In this document: positions 43,824-52,047 of the stretch, in pieces
Layout: each line of letters begins with the position of its first letter
Numbering within the stretch: the first letter of the stretch is position 1
Assembly: GCF_900635955.1 (NCBI RefSeq)
Contig: NZ_LR134201.1
Location: 372,001-436,000 of the forward strand
Length of the DNA: 64,000 bases
Direction of reading: 5' to 3'
From: Cedecea lapagei
Lineage (GTDB): Bacteria; Pseudomonadota; Gammaproteobacteria; Enterobacterales; Enterobacteriaceae
Notes under the pieces: model-generated
The model's input: only the letters and a program-made list of their open reading frames with translations
What the model was told of the DNA's origin: nothing
The model's database searches: none
Position numbers and translations under genes: made by a program

Positions 43824-45053
43824 TCAGTGGATAAACATCACCGACACACACAAAATCCCGACAATCAGCGTCAGCAGATTGGCCAGTGAACGCCACGGCT
43901 TAAGCGCGGGCACCAGATAAGTCGACAGGGTTGGCATAATAAACAGAATCAGCGCGATAAGCGGCCCGCTGATGGCGTAAATCATCGCCAGAGCGTTCGG
44001 GTTGATATAACACACCACGAAGGTCAGCAGGGAAATCAACGTGATGGAAAGCGCCCGACAGAAGGCTCTGCTTTTACTCACGCCAGCGGCGCCCAGCGAG
44101 GATTTAACAATCGCCGTCGCCCCTTCAATCACGCCAAAATAGGTGCCCAGGAACGACTTGGACATCGCCACTATCGCGACGATAAAGCCTGAAATCCCCA
44201 GCCATGCCGGCGTACCCTGGACCATCGACAGCGCTGAGAGGATCGTCAGACCCTGCGCCTTTGCCGCCGTAATATCCTCAGCCGGAATCGACAGGAAGCA
44301 GCTAAACACAAAGAACAGCACGCTGAGGCAAATCACGAAGTACGCCACGCGCATGATCTTCTTACTGTTATCCATTGCCCCTTCGCCGTGGCTTTCGCGC
44401 TGGGCCACCGCAAATGTCGAGATAATCGGCGTGTGGCTGAAGGCAAAGACCATCACTGGAATCGACATCCAGATCTCACCCAGCGCGTGCCGGTCGAGCA
44501 CCAGGCCCTCGGTGAGCAGGGATGTTTGCCAGCTGCTGGTTAAATATAAGGATAAAAACAGGAAGTAAGCAATCAGCGGGAATACCAGGAAGCCCATCAC
44601 TTTGATGGTGACCTGCCGCCCCATCAGGAAGATGAGGTTCAGCGCCGCAACAACGCCGAGGCTGACCAGCACCCTGACGGTGGTGGTAATCGGCCCGTGT
44701 TTGGCCAGCTGCTCGATGAGGGAGTTGGTAATGGCGACGGCATAAATCAGGATCACCACAAAAAACGCCACAAAGTAGAGCCCGGTGATCAGGTTACCGA
44801 TGGTTTTGCCGTAGTAATGGGTGACGGCGCTGGTGATGCCGCCGCTGCCCGACGTTTTCGCCGACAGAATAAACTGACACAGCGCCCGGTGCGGCCAGTA
44901 GGTCAGCGGGTAGGCAATCAAGGCCGTCAGCAGGAGAACGATGGCCCCGGCGGAGCCGAGCTGAATAGGGAGAAAAAGGGTTCCTGCGCCCACGGCAGTA
45001 CCATATAAGGCGAAACTCCACAAAGTTTCTTCTTTTGTCCAGAATTTGCGCAT
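43824..45053 (-). CDS. yqeG: HAAAP-family amino acid permease YqeG
   Basis: A 409-residue inner-membrane carrier with about 11 helices, of the hydroxy/aromatic amino acid permease family (SdaC/TdcC relatives). It follows E. coli YqeG closely (KEETLWSFALYGTAVGAGTLFLPIQLGSAGA; ISIPVMVFAFSHTPIISTF; ISGPLIALILFIMPTLSTYL). It probably imports serine or a similar amino acid by proton symport. Its place here differs from E. coli. Confidence 0.88.
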   Translation of the reverse strand: MRKFWTKEETLWSFALYGTAVGAGTLFLPIQLGSAGAIVLLLTALIAYPLTYWPHRALCQFILSAKTSGSGGITSAVTHYYGKTIGNLITGLYFVAFFVVILIYAVAITNSLIEQLAKHGPITTTVRVLVSLGVVAALNLIFLMGRQVTIKVMGFLVFPLIAYFLFLSLYLTSSWQTSLLTEGLVLDRHALGEIWMSIPVMVFAFSHTPIISTFAVAQRESHGEGAMDNSKKIMRVAYFVICLSVLFFVFSCFLSIPAEDITAAKAQGLTILSALSMVQGTPAWLGISGFIVAIVAMSKSFLGTYFGVIEGATAIVKSSLGAAGVSKSRAFCRALSITLISLLTFVVCYINPNALAMIYAISGPLIALILFIMPTLSTYLVPALKPWRSLANLLTLIVGILCVSVMFIH

Positions 45054-45150
45054 TATTTAATCTTTTCTTCTGACTGATTTCCAAAAACCGGCGTAATCTA
45101 GCATAAAATCGCCGTTGTCAGTCATGTGGCTGTTATTGCAGGTTTTATTA

Positions 45151-45487
45151 CCCTCACCCCGGCCCTCTCCCTGGAAGGGAGAGGGGGAAAGAAAGAAGTA
45201 CTGGCGCAATTGATCGGGCAGAAAGAGAAAGATCCCCTCTCCCTGGAAGGGAGAGGGGGAAAGAAAGAAGTACTGGCTCAATTGAACGGGCAGAAAAAGA
45301 AAGATCCCTTCTCCCTGGAAGGGAGAACGGGAAAGAAAGAAGTACTGGCTCAATTGAACGGACAGAAAGAGAAAAGTCTCCTCTCCCTCGAAGGGAGAGG
45401 GGGAAAGAGAGAAGTACTGGCGCAATTGAACGGGCAGAAAAAGAAAAGTCCCCTCTCCCTTGAGGGAGAGGGTCAGGGTGAGGGGGA
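45151..45487. repeat. Tandem array of the palindromic repeat, exact 72-bp period
   Basis: Five CCCTCTCCCTGGAAGGGAGAGG palindromes begin at about 45163, 45235, 45307, 45379 and 45451, with near-identical spacers containing GAAGTACTGGCNCAATTGA. The array opens with CCCTCACCCCGG and closes with GGGTCAGGGTGAGGGGG. As 72 is a multiple of three, long open frames appear on both strands; they are not genes. It lies between yjgR and yqeG. Confidence 0.92.
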
Positions 45488-45498
45488 AATGACGAAAC

Positions 45499-47001
45499 CT
45501 AGCGCTTACGCCCCCCCATAATGCTGCCCAGCACGCCGCGAATAATCTGGTTCGTGACCTGCCTTGCAGCGCTCTTCGCCATCGTCTGCACCACGCCGTC
45601 GCGCTTGCCGCCTCGCGGCCCGGTGCTGCCAAACAGGATGTCTTTTAGCCCGCCGAGAATACCGTCATCCACCTCCACGCTTTGGCCTCTGGCCGGGGGC
45701 GCATCCTGCTTATCGCCCGCGGCCTGTACGCCTTTCTGCAGCATTTCGTAGGCCGATTCCCGGTCAATCGCTTCGTCATACTTGCCGTACAGCGGGGAGT
45801 GGTTCAGCAGGCCATTGCGCTCGTCGTCCGTTACCGGCCCCATGCGCGAACAGGGAGCGATGACCATCGCACGCTCGACGACCGACGGGCTACCTTTGGC
45901 ATCCAGGAAGGAAATCAGCGCCTCGCCGGTGCCCAGCTCCTGAATGGCTTTTTCGGTGTCGAAAGCCGGATTAGCCCGCATGGTCTGCGCCGCCGCTTTC
46001 ACCGCCTTCTGGTCTTTTGGCGTAAAGGCGCGCAGGGCGTGCTGAACGCGGTTGCCGAGCTGGCCGAGCACGATATCGGGGATGTCGGACGGGTTTTGCG
46101 TCACGAAGTACACGCCCACGCCTTTGGAGCGGATCAGGCGGATCACCTGCTCGACTTTGTCCAGCAGGACCTGCGGAGCGTCGTTAAACAGCAGGTGAGC
46201 TTCATCGAAGAAGAAGACCAGCTTAGGCTTATCGAGATCGCCCGCTTCCGGCAGCTGCTCGTAAAGCTCGGACAGCATCCACAGCAGGCTGGCGGCGTAG
46301 AGCTTCGGCATCTGGTAGAGCTTTTCCGCCGACAGGATGTTGATGATCCCTTTGCCGTTAGAGTCGGTGCGCATCCAGTCTTTGATATCCAGCATCGGCT
46401 CGCCGAAGAAGTACTCTGCGCCCTGCTGCTCGAGGGAAAGTAGCCCGCGCTGGATGGCGCCCACCGAGGCGCTGCTGATATTGCCGTACTGCGTCTGGAA
46501 GGATTTGGCGTTATCGCCGATGTACTGGGTTAAGGCGCGCAGATCTTTAAAATCCAGCAGCAGCAGGCCCTGGTCGTCCGAAATGCGGAAGATAATTTGC
46601 AGCACGCCGCTTTGCACGTCGTTCAGGTTAAGCAGGCGAGCTAAAAGCAATGGCCCAAGGTCAGACACGGTGGCGCGAACCGGATGGCCTTTTTCCCCAA
46701 AGATGTCCCATAGCACGACCGGGTTGCCGTGCGGGGACCAGTCCGTCACGCCGATATTGGCGAGCCGGGCCAGCAGCTTCTCTGACTCTGCGCCTTCTTC
46801 GGCAACGCCGGTTAAGTCTCCCTTCACGTCGGCCATAAACACCGGCACGCCGATCTCCGAGAATGACTCTGCCAGCTTTTGCAGCGTGACGGTTTTGCCC
46901 GTCCCGGTTGCGCCGGTGATAAGTCCGTGGCGGTTGGCCATGTTGGGCAGAATATGCAGTTCAGTCTCTTTGGTTCTGGCAATCAGCAGTGGTTCAGTCA
47001 T
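45499..47001 (-). CDS. yjgR: HerA-like ATPase of DUF853
   Basis: A 500-residue ATPase matching E. coli YjgR. Walker A is GATGTGKT (about residue 28-35); Walker B is KLVFFFDEAHLLF (about 275-287). A flexible, Gly/Arg-rich C-terminus ends GSIMGGRKR. The ATG at 47001 (MTEPLLIARTKET) has AGGGAAA upstream; 24 more codons are open but run into the dhaK side. Its role is unknown; relatives are DNA-translocating HerA/FtsK-type ATPases. Confidence 0.92.
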   Translation of the reverse strand: MTEPLLIARTKETELHILPNMANRHGLITGATGTGKTVTLQKLAESFSEIGVPVFMADVKGDLTGVAEEGAESEKLLARLANIGVTDWSPHGNPVVLWDIFGEKGHPVRATVSDLGPLLLARLLNLNDVQSGVLQIIFRISDDQGLLLLDFKDLRALTQYIGDNAKSFQTQYGNISSASVGAIQRGLLSLEQQGAEYFFGEPMLDIKDWMRTDSNGKGIINILSAEKLYQMPKLYAASLLWMLSELYEQLPEAGDLDKPKLVFFFDEAHLLFNDAPQVLLDKVEQVIRLIRSKGVGVYFVTQNPSDIPDIVLGQLGNRVQHALRAFTPKDQKAVKAAAQTMRANPAFDTEKAIQELGTGEALISFLDAKGSPSVVERAMVIAPCSRMGPVTDDERNGLLNHSPLYGKYDEAIDRESAYEMLQKGVQAAGDKQDAPPARGQSVEVDDGILGGLKDILFGSTGPRGGKRDGVVQTMAKSAARQVTNQIIRGVLGSIMGGRKR

Positions 47002-47138
47002 CAGCGTTTCCCTGTGGCAACATTTGTCTAAAGCATAGCTTTCCGCACGAATTGAGCATCGGGATCTTCCCATGTTTACCCCGGAGGTCGGGCAAAGGGC
47101 TATGCTTTGCAGACCTCTTTCTGAATACAGGGAAAGCT

Positions 47139-48779
47139 ATGTCCAGATTCTTTTATAACGATCGTAAGCAGCTGGTCAACGATGCCATCGAAGGCGTGAT
47201 TATCAGTTCCCGCCACCGCAACCTTGTGCGCCTGGATATTGACCCCGCCATTCGCGTAGTCGCCCGCAGCGACTGGGACAAAAGCAAAGTCGCGATTATC
47301 TCCGGCGGCGGCTCGGGCCATGAACCAGCGCACGTCGGCTTTGTTGGCAAAGGGATGCTGACCGCTGCGGTATGCGGCGACCTGTTTGCCTCGCCGAGCG
47401 TGGACGCTGTACTGAACGCCATTGTCGGCGTTACCGGCGACCGCGGCTGCCTGCTTATCGTCAAAAACTACACCGGGGACCGGCTGAACTTCGGCCTGGC
47501 CGCCGAGAAAGCCAAAAGGCACGGCCTGAAGGTCGAGATGGTGATCGTCGGGGACGACATCTCGCTACCGGATAACAAACAGCCGCGCGGCATCGCCGGA
47601 ACGGCATTAGTCCACAAAATTGCGGGCTATGCCGCAGAGCAGGGTAAATCTCTTGGTGACGTGCGTGACATCGCGCAAAAGGCCTGCGACAGCATTGCCA
47701 GCATGGGCGTGGCGATGCAAACCTGCAACCTGCCGGGCAGCGATGAAGAAGAAGGGCGCATTAAAGGCGGCCACGTCGAGCTTGGGCTGGGCATTCACGG
47801 CGAGCCGGGTGCCAGCACGGTAGATACTCAAAACAGCAAAGAAGTGATCGCCACGCTGGTGAAGCACCTGGGTAAAGCGACGGGTAAAGAGAGCGAGCTG
47901 GCGGTGCTGATCAACAACCTCGGCGGCGTCTCGTCGCTGGAAATGGCGCTGCTGACCAAAGAGCTGATGCACTCGGAACTCGGCTCGCAGATCAAATACC
48001 TTATCGGCCCCGCGCCGCTGGTTAGCGCCCTCGACATGAAAGGTTTCTCGCTCTCCACCATTAAGCTGACTCCGGACTTTATCAAGGCGCTGGAGTCAGA
48101 CGTGGAAACCGCAGGCTGGCAGCCGATGGTGAAATACCACAAGATGCCGGCGCAGAAGCAGCCGGCAATCCGGGAAGACCATACGGTTAAAGCGTCTGCT
48201 AACGAGGACGTGAAAGCGCTGGTGGCCAGCGTGACCCAAACGCTGATCGCCCAGGAGAATCATCTCAACGCGCTGGATGCCAAAGTGGGCGACGGCGATA
48301 CCGGCTCAACCTTTGCCGAAGGCGCACGCGACATCGCCAACCTGAACGACAAAGGCAAGCTGCCGCTGAACGACGCCGCCGCGCTGCTTGGGCTGGTGGG
48401 CGAGCGGCTCGCCACCGTGATGGGTGGCTCCAGCGGCGTGCTGATGTCGATCTTCTTTACCGCAGCCGGGCAGAAAGTTGGCGAGAAACAGCCGCTGGCC
48501 GAATCCCTGCTGTTTGGCCTGGCGCAAATGAAGCGCTACGGCGGCGCGGATCTGGGTGACAGAACGCTGATCGACGCCCTGCAGCCGGCGCTGGAAGCGT
48601 TAAGGGATAAAGACCTGAAGGCCGCCGCGAAGGCAGCAGAGAAGGGTGCGGAAGAGACGGCGAAGATGCAAAAAGCCAACGCCGGTCGCTCATCCTACGT
48701 GAACAGCGATAATCTGGAAGGGGTAAAAGACCCGGGGGCAGTCGCCGTAGCGGCGGTGTTTGCCGGGCTAGTGAAGTAA
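47139..48779 (+). CDS. dhaK: Dihydroxyacetone kinase, ATP-dependent single chain
   Basis: A 546-residue protein joining the DhaK and DhaL domains, like the Citrobacter freundii enzyme. It phosphorylates dihydroxyacetone to DHAP. The K domain binds substrate covalently through His220 (GLGIHGEPG). A linker at about 345-360 leads to the ATP-binding L domain (DAKVGDGDTGSTFAEGA; GERLATVMGGSSGVL). The ATG at 47139 has CAGGGAAAG upstream. It stands alone, without glycerol dehydrogenase or PTS partners nearby. Confidence 0.93.
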   Translation: MSRFFYNDRKQLVNDAIEGVIISSRHRNLVRLDIDPAIRVVARSDWDKSKVAIISGGGSGHEPAHVGFVGKGMLTAAVCGDLFASPSVDAVLNAIVGVTGDRGCLLIVKNYTGDRLNFGLAAEKAKRHGLKVEMVIVGDDISLPDNKQPRGIAGTALVHKIAGYAAEQGKSLGDVRDIAQKACDSIASMGVAMQTCNLPGSDEEEGRIKGGHVELGLGIHGEPGASTVDTQNSKEVIATLVKHLGKATGKESELAVLINNLGGVSSLEMALLTKELMHSELGSQIKYLIGPAPLVSALDMKGFSLSTIKLTPDFIKALESDVETAGWQPMVKYHKMPAQKQPAIREDHTVKASANEDVKALVASVTQTLIAQENHLNALDAKVGDGDTGSTFAEGARDIANLNDKGKLPLNDAAALLGLVGERLATVMGGSSGVLMSIFFTAAGQKVGEKQPLAESLLFGLAQMKRYGGADLGDRTLIDALQPALEALRDKDLKAAAKAAEKGAEETAKMQKANAGRSSYVNSDNLEGVKDPGAVAVAAVFAGLVK

Positions 48780-48783
48780 CTAA

Positions 48784-48805
48784 AAAGGCTCCCTCGGGAG
48801 CCTTT
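48784..48805. terminator. Bidirectional terminator between dhaK and ahr
   Basis: AAAGGCTCCC-TC-GGGAGCCTTT, with Ts on both sides, lies between convergent genes. Confidence 0.85.
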
Positions 48806-48811
48806 CTTACA

Positions 48812-49831
48812 TCAGAAATCCACTTTCAACACCACGCGATAGCGGGCTTTGCCGTCCCGCACGTGCTGGATGGCCTCGTTGATTTTCGACATCGGATACA
48901 GCTCGATCTGCGGCTGCACCTTCGTGCGGCCCGCCAGCTTCATCAGCGAACGCAGCTCGTGCGGAGAACCGGTTGCCGACCCGGAGACACTGCGGTCGCC
49001 GCCAATCAGGGTGAAGGCCGGTACCTTGAGCGGCTTCATCACCACGCCGACGGTATGGAAGTTTCCGCCGAACGCCAACGCCTTGAAGTATGGCATCCAG
49101 TCGAGATCGACGTTGACGGTATTGATGATCAGATCGAACTGGCCTGCCAGCGCGGTTAACGCTTCCGGATCGCGGCTGTTCACCACTTTATCGGCACCCA
49201 TCGCCAGCACTTCTTCTTTTTTGGAAGGGTTAGAGCTGAACGCCGTCACCTCGCAGCCCATGGCGTGCAGCAGCTTGATGGCGATATGCCCTAGGCCGCC
49301 GATGCCTATCACGCCCACGCGGCTGGTGGCGGTGACGTGGTGCATCAGCAGCGGTTTAAACACCGTTATGCCGCCGCACAGCAGCGGCCCGGCGGATTCG
49401 ATATCGATGGACTCCGGCAGCGGGATCGCCCATTGCCAGTCGGCACGAATTTTATCGGCGAAGCCGCCGCGGTTGACGATGGTGGGGACGCTGCCTTCCT
49501 GACAGTTGACCTGGCTGCCGCTGATGCAGGCGTCGCAGTGGCCGCAGCTTCTCGCCGTCCAGCCGATGCCGACGCGTTGCCCAACTTTCAGCCCTTTATT
49601 CTGTGCCGCCGAGCCCAGCGCATGTACGCGCCCAATCACCTCATGCCCGGCGACCAGCGGATACTGCGAGAACCCCCATTCGTTATCGATCATCGACAGG
49701 TCCGAATGGCAGATGCCGCAGTATTCGACCTTAACCTCGACGTCTTCCGGCAGCAGATCGCCCGCGTCGAAATCCTGAAGCGCCAGCTCCGCACCGGCCT
49801 TTGGCGCGGCATAACTTTTGATAACAGACAT
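48812..49831 (-). CDS. ahr: NADPH-dependent aldehyde reductase (zinc alcohol dehydrogenase family)
   Basis: A 339-residue zinc-containing reductase (YjgB/Ahr). The catalytic zinc site is CGICHSD and the GHEVIGRV motif; the structural zinc Cys set is CGHCDACISGSQVNC; the Rossmann loop is GVIGIGGLGHIA. It reduces a range of aldehydes. The ATG at 49831 has GAGGAAGAG upstream. Its location next to leuX is as in E. coli. Confidence 0.93.
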   Translation of the reverse strand: MSVIKSYAAPKAGAELALQDFDAGDLLPEDVEVKVEYCGICHSDLSMIDNEWGFSQYPLVAGHEVIGRVHALGSAAQNKGLKVGQRVGIGWTARSCGHCDACISGSQVNCQEGSVPTIVNRGGFADKIRADWQWAIPLPESIDIESAGPLLCGGITVFKPLLMHHVTATSRVGVIGIGGLGHIAIKLLHAMGCEVTAFSSNPSKKEEVLAMGADKVVNSRDPEALTALAGQFDLIINTVNVDLDWMPYFKALAFGGNFHTVGVVMKPLKVPAFTLIGGDRSVSGSATGSPHELRSLMKLAGRTKVQPQIELYPMSKINEAIQHVRDGKARYRVVLKVDF

Positions 49832-49952
49832 TCGCTCTTCCTCTGTATTGGCTCTGCAACCAGTGTAGAACATTGGGCGTGGGATGCGATCTGTCCCGGC
49901 CCGATGATGGCGATTCGCACAGGAGAAGTGGTGGGGTTTGGCATGGGGCAAG

Positions 49953-50531
49953 TTAGCGGCGAATAAGAATAACGTTCAGCCATCGCTCATCCCGGTCAGG
50001 GCGAACATCGCGAGTGAGCCATTGCTCTGCTATCTCCAGCTCCGGCGGATCCTTTAACAAGGCTGTTAGCCTTGCCTCGTTGATATCGGTAAAGCTGCGG
50101 CCATCCTTCTCCCGTTCGCTATCGCCGTATTTAAACGAGAAGTACCAGATGCCTCCGGGTTTTAAGGCCGTCGCCAGCTTCTGCATCGTGCCGGGTAGCT
50201 GTGCAAAAGGCACATGCAGCAGCGAGGCGCAGCACCATATACCGTCGTACTCTTGCTGCGCATCTACATCGGCAAACGTCATTTGCCTCACCGGCAGACC
50301 GCTATGCTCTCGTGCCAGCATCACCAGTTCAGAAGATGCGTCGAAGGCATCTACCTGAAAGCCCATCTGCGTGAAGGCCAGCGCGTCCCGCCCGGAGCCG
50401 CACCCTGCATCCAGCACTTTTGCACGGGCAGACAGGCGGCTGGTAAATGCGGCATACAGCGAGGACATATCCACGTTCACCGTGCCGTCGAAGAAGGCTT
50501 GGGCGTGGGTCTGGTAATAATCCTGGGGCAT
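49953..50531 (-). CDS. Class I SAM-dependent methyltransferase
   Basis: A 192-residue Rossmann methyltransferase. Motif I is VLDAGCGSGRDALAF (about 39-53); motif II Asp is in VDAFDASSEL; YDGIWCCASLLHV is motif IV-like, of the small-molecule (UbiE/TehB-like) type, not the NPPY/DPPY DNA type. Its ATG overlaps the stop of the HNH gene by one base (TGATG), so the two are translationally coupled. The substrate is unknown. Confidence 0.85.
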   Translation of the reverse strand: MPQDYYQTHAQAFFDGTVNVDMSSLYAAFTSRLSARAKVLDAGCGSGRDALAFTQMGFQVDAFDASSELVMLAREHSGLPVRQMTFADVDAQQEYDGIWCCASLLHVPFAQLPGTMQKLATALKPGGIWYFSFKYGDSEREKDGRSFTDINEARLTALLKDPPELEIAEQWLTRDVRPDRDERWLNVILIRR

Positions 50532-51538
50532 CAGAAGGTAGCCTCTGCTTCCGTTTCGGGTTTCCAGGTATGAAATGCCCGCTCGTTTTTAACCACCTGC
50601 CAGTTAGCTTTGAGGAAGGCGAGGCGCTGTGCGGGGTTCTTACCGGTTTGCTGAACGATGGTCTGGTGGAGAGGCAGTTTACTCTGAATGAAAAATTCAT
50701 TCCTGGTGTTCAGCCGCTCCAGATAATTTAATTCCGCCAGGCGCGAGGATTTGCGGCTGTTACAGCTTTTGCAGGCAAGCACCAGGTTCCACACGCCGTT
50801 GATGTTCGGCACGTAGCTCCGGCCCGCCCAAGGAATGAAGTGGTCCACGTCTGCGAGCTGCTCATCGCCCGATTGGATGCTTATTGGCCTGTAGCAGTAG
50901 AAGCAGGAGCCTTTCTGGTAGCCGTTGATGCTGTCCCGGCAGCTGGTGATATTGACCCGGCGCTCGTTCACTCTGCTGAAGAGCAGGTTGTCTTCTGCGC
51001 TGTACTCCACGGCAACGAGATTGGTGGAAATGCCCGTCGCCCAGGCATGCTCCACCAGACGCCAGCGTGCTTCCGTCTCGATAATCAGGTTCTGGTACTG
51101 CTGCCGCTCGGCAAGCTGGTAGAAATTATCCGTCAGCCGAATACCTTTATGCGTTTTGCGCTCGTCCAGGAAGAAGCGTTTATCCAGCTCCGCGAAATTC
51201 ACGTTGTGAAAGGCATCAATCACGTTATTAAAACCGTCCCGCACCGTGGCCTCCAGGAGTGCGTTCAGAGTGAGTTCACCCCGGTTAAATTGCTCGCAGA
51301 CGGCCAGGTACTTGCTGCTGGCGGAAGTGATTTGCTTTGGGGCATGGAGAAGATGCCTGCACAGATGCTGGCTGAACGGGAGCGCGAGCGCCTCCAGGGT
51401 AACCAGATCGCTGCCGGATTTATCTGTCTCATACAGGGCGTGCGCGAGGGCAAATTTGTAAGATGCGACGTTCTTTCCAAAAAGGATAACGCCGCGCCAG
51501 TAGTTCTCGAGCGCACGATCGTGCTGGATGAAATCCAT
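50531..51538 (-). CDS. HNH endonuclease domain protein
   Basis: A 335-residue protein. The C-terminal HNH domain (about 215-290) shows CFYCYRPI, then DVDHFIPWA with the catalytic His, and NLVLACKSCNSRKSS with the second zinc Cys pair and Asn. The N-terminal 200 residues are helical and not recognised. The start MDFIQHDRALENYWRG at 51538 has AGGA upstream; the longer frame reaches toward the leuX promoter. It is coupled to a methyltransferase gene. Confidence 0.85.
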   Translation of the reverse strand: MDFIQHDRALENYWRGVILFGKNVASYKFALAHALYETDKSGSDLVTLEALALPFSQHLCRHLLHAPKQITSASSKYLAVCEQFNRGELTLNALLEATVRDGFNNVIDAFHNVNFAELDKRFFLDERKTHKGIRLTDNFYQLAERQQYQNLIIETEARWRLVEHAWATGISTNLVAVEYSAEDNLLFSRVNERRVNITSCRDSINGYQKGSCFYCYRPISIQSGDEQLADVDHFIPWAGRSYVPNINGVWNLVLACKSCNSRKSSRLAELNYLERLNTRNEFFIQSKLPLHQTIVQQTGKNPAQRLAFLKANWQVVKNERAFHTWKPETEAEATF

Positions 51539-51746
51539 ACGTGTCCTGTTACGGTTTGGCGGTGCAAGGGGATGGGTACGAAAACCCGTAACTGGATCAC
51601 ATAACAAATGAAAGCTGATGTAAACCGTAGAGCGATAGATTTGCTGAATGTGTGAGGTGGAGGAGTGCTTATCAGATGGGGAAGGGTATTCCAAATGGGA
51701 GCGCTGAAAAATTCAGCACTTAACAACACTTAGGAACCGCGCCGCT

Positions 51747-51774
51747 TGCAAGGCCGCCTGCGACAGGTATAATC
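51747..51774 (+). promoter_or_regulatory. leuX promoter
   Basis: TTGCAA at 51747-51752 and TATAAT at 51769-51774, 16 bp apart, lie 28 bp before the tRNA 5' end. Confidence 0.75.
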
Positions 51775-51801
51775 CACAACGTTTCCGCATACCCCTTCAG
51801 T

Positions 51802-51886
51802 GCCGAAGTGGCGAAATCGGTAGACGCAGTTGATTCAAAATCAACCGTAGAGATACGTGCCGGTTCGAGTCCGGCCTTCGGCACCA
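51802..51886 (+). tRNA. leuX: tRNA-Leu (anticodon CAA)
   Basis: An 85-nt class II tRNA: acceptor GCCGAAG/CTTCGGC, anticodon stem GTTGA/TCAAC with loop TTCAAAA giving CAA (reads UUG), long variable arm, T-loop GGTTCGAGTCC, encoded CCA. It is almost identical to E. coli leuX, a well-known integration site for P4-like elements. Its 3' 20 bases serve as attL. Confidence 0.97.
51867..51886 (+). repeat. attL core of the P4-like satellite
   Basis: GAGTCCGGCCTTCGGCACCA, the 3' end of leuX. An imperfect copy (one G missing) is at 62891-62909. Confidence 0.85.
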
Positions 51887-51991
51887 TTAGTACTTCCAAG
51901 ACTATCCGAGAAAGTCCAATTTTCCCTTAAAAATCAATGCTTGTAGTGTTTATTACGTCCTGCATCGTCCGAGATAGTCCGTTGAAATCCG

Positions 51992-52047
51992 GGGGGCACT
52001 GGGGGCATAATTGGGGGCATCTTAACTTCGATTAGAAATGTGCCCCC
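51992..52047 (+). repeat. Putative integrase arm sites, left side
   Basis: GGGGGCA occurs three times in direct order (51992, 52001, 52013) and once inverted (TGCCCCC at 52041, overlapping the first int codons). The same motif recurs at the right end (62816, 62828, and GGGGCA at 62799). A pair TCCGAGAAAGTCC / TCCGAGATAGTCC also lies at 51906 and 51968. This distribution suits arm-type binding sites. Confidence 0.55.

Noticed and set aside
45057..45632. Long open frames on both strands across the 72-bp repeat array
   Set aside because: They exist because the repeat unit is a multiple of three. The translation is a low-complexity repeat, and there is no ribosome site or known domain.
49953..51538. 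Calling the HNH/methyltransferase pair a restriction-modification system
   Set aside because: The methyltransferase lacks the DPPY/NPPY or PC motif of DNA methylases. The pairing is reported but the function is left open.
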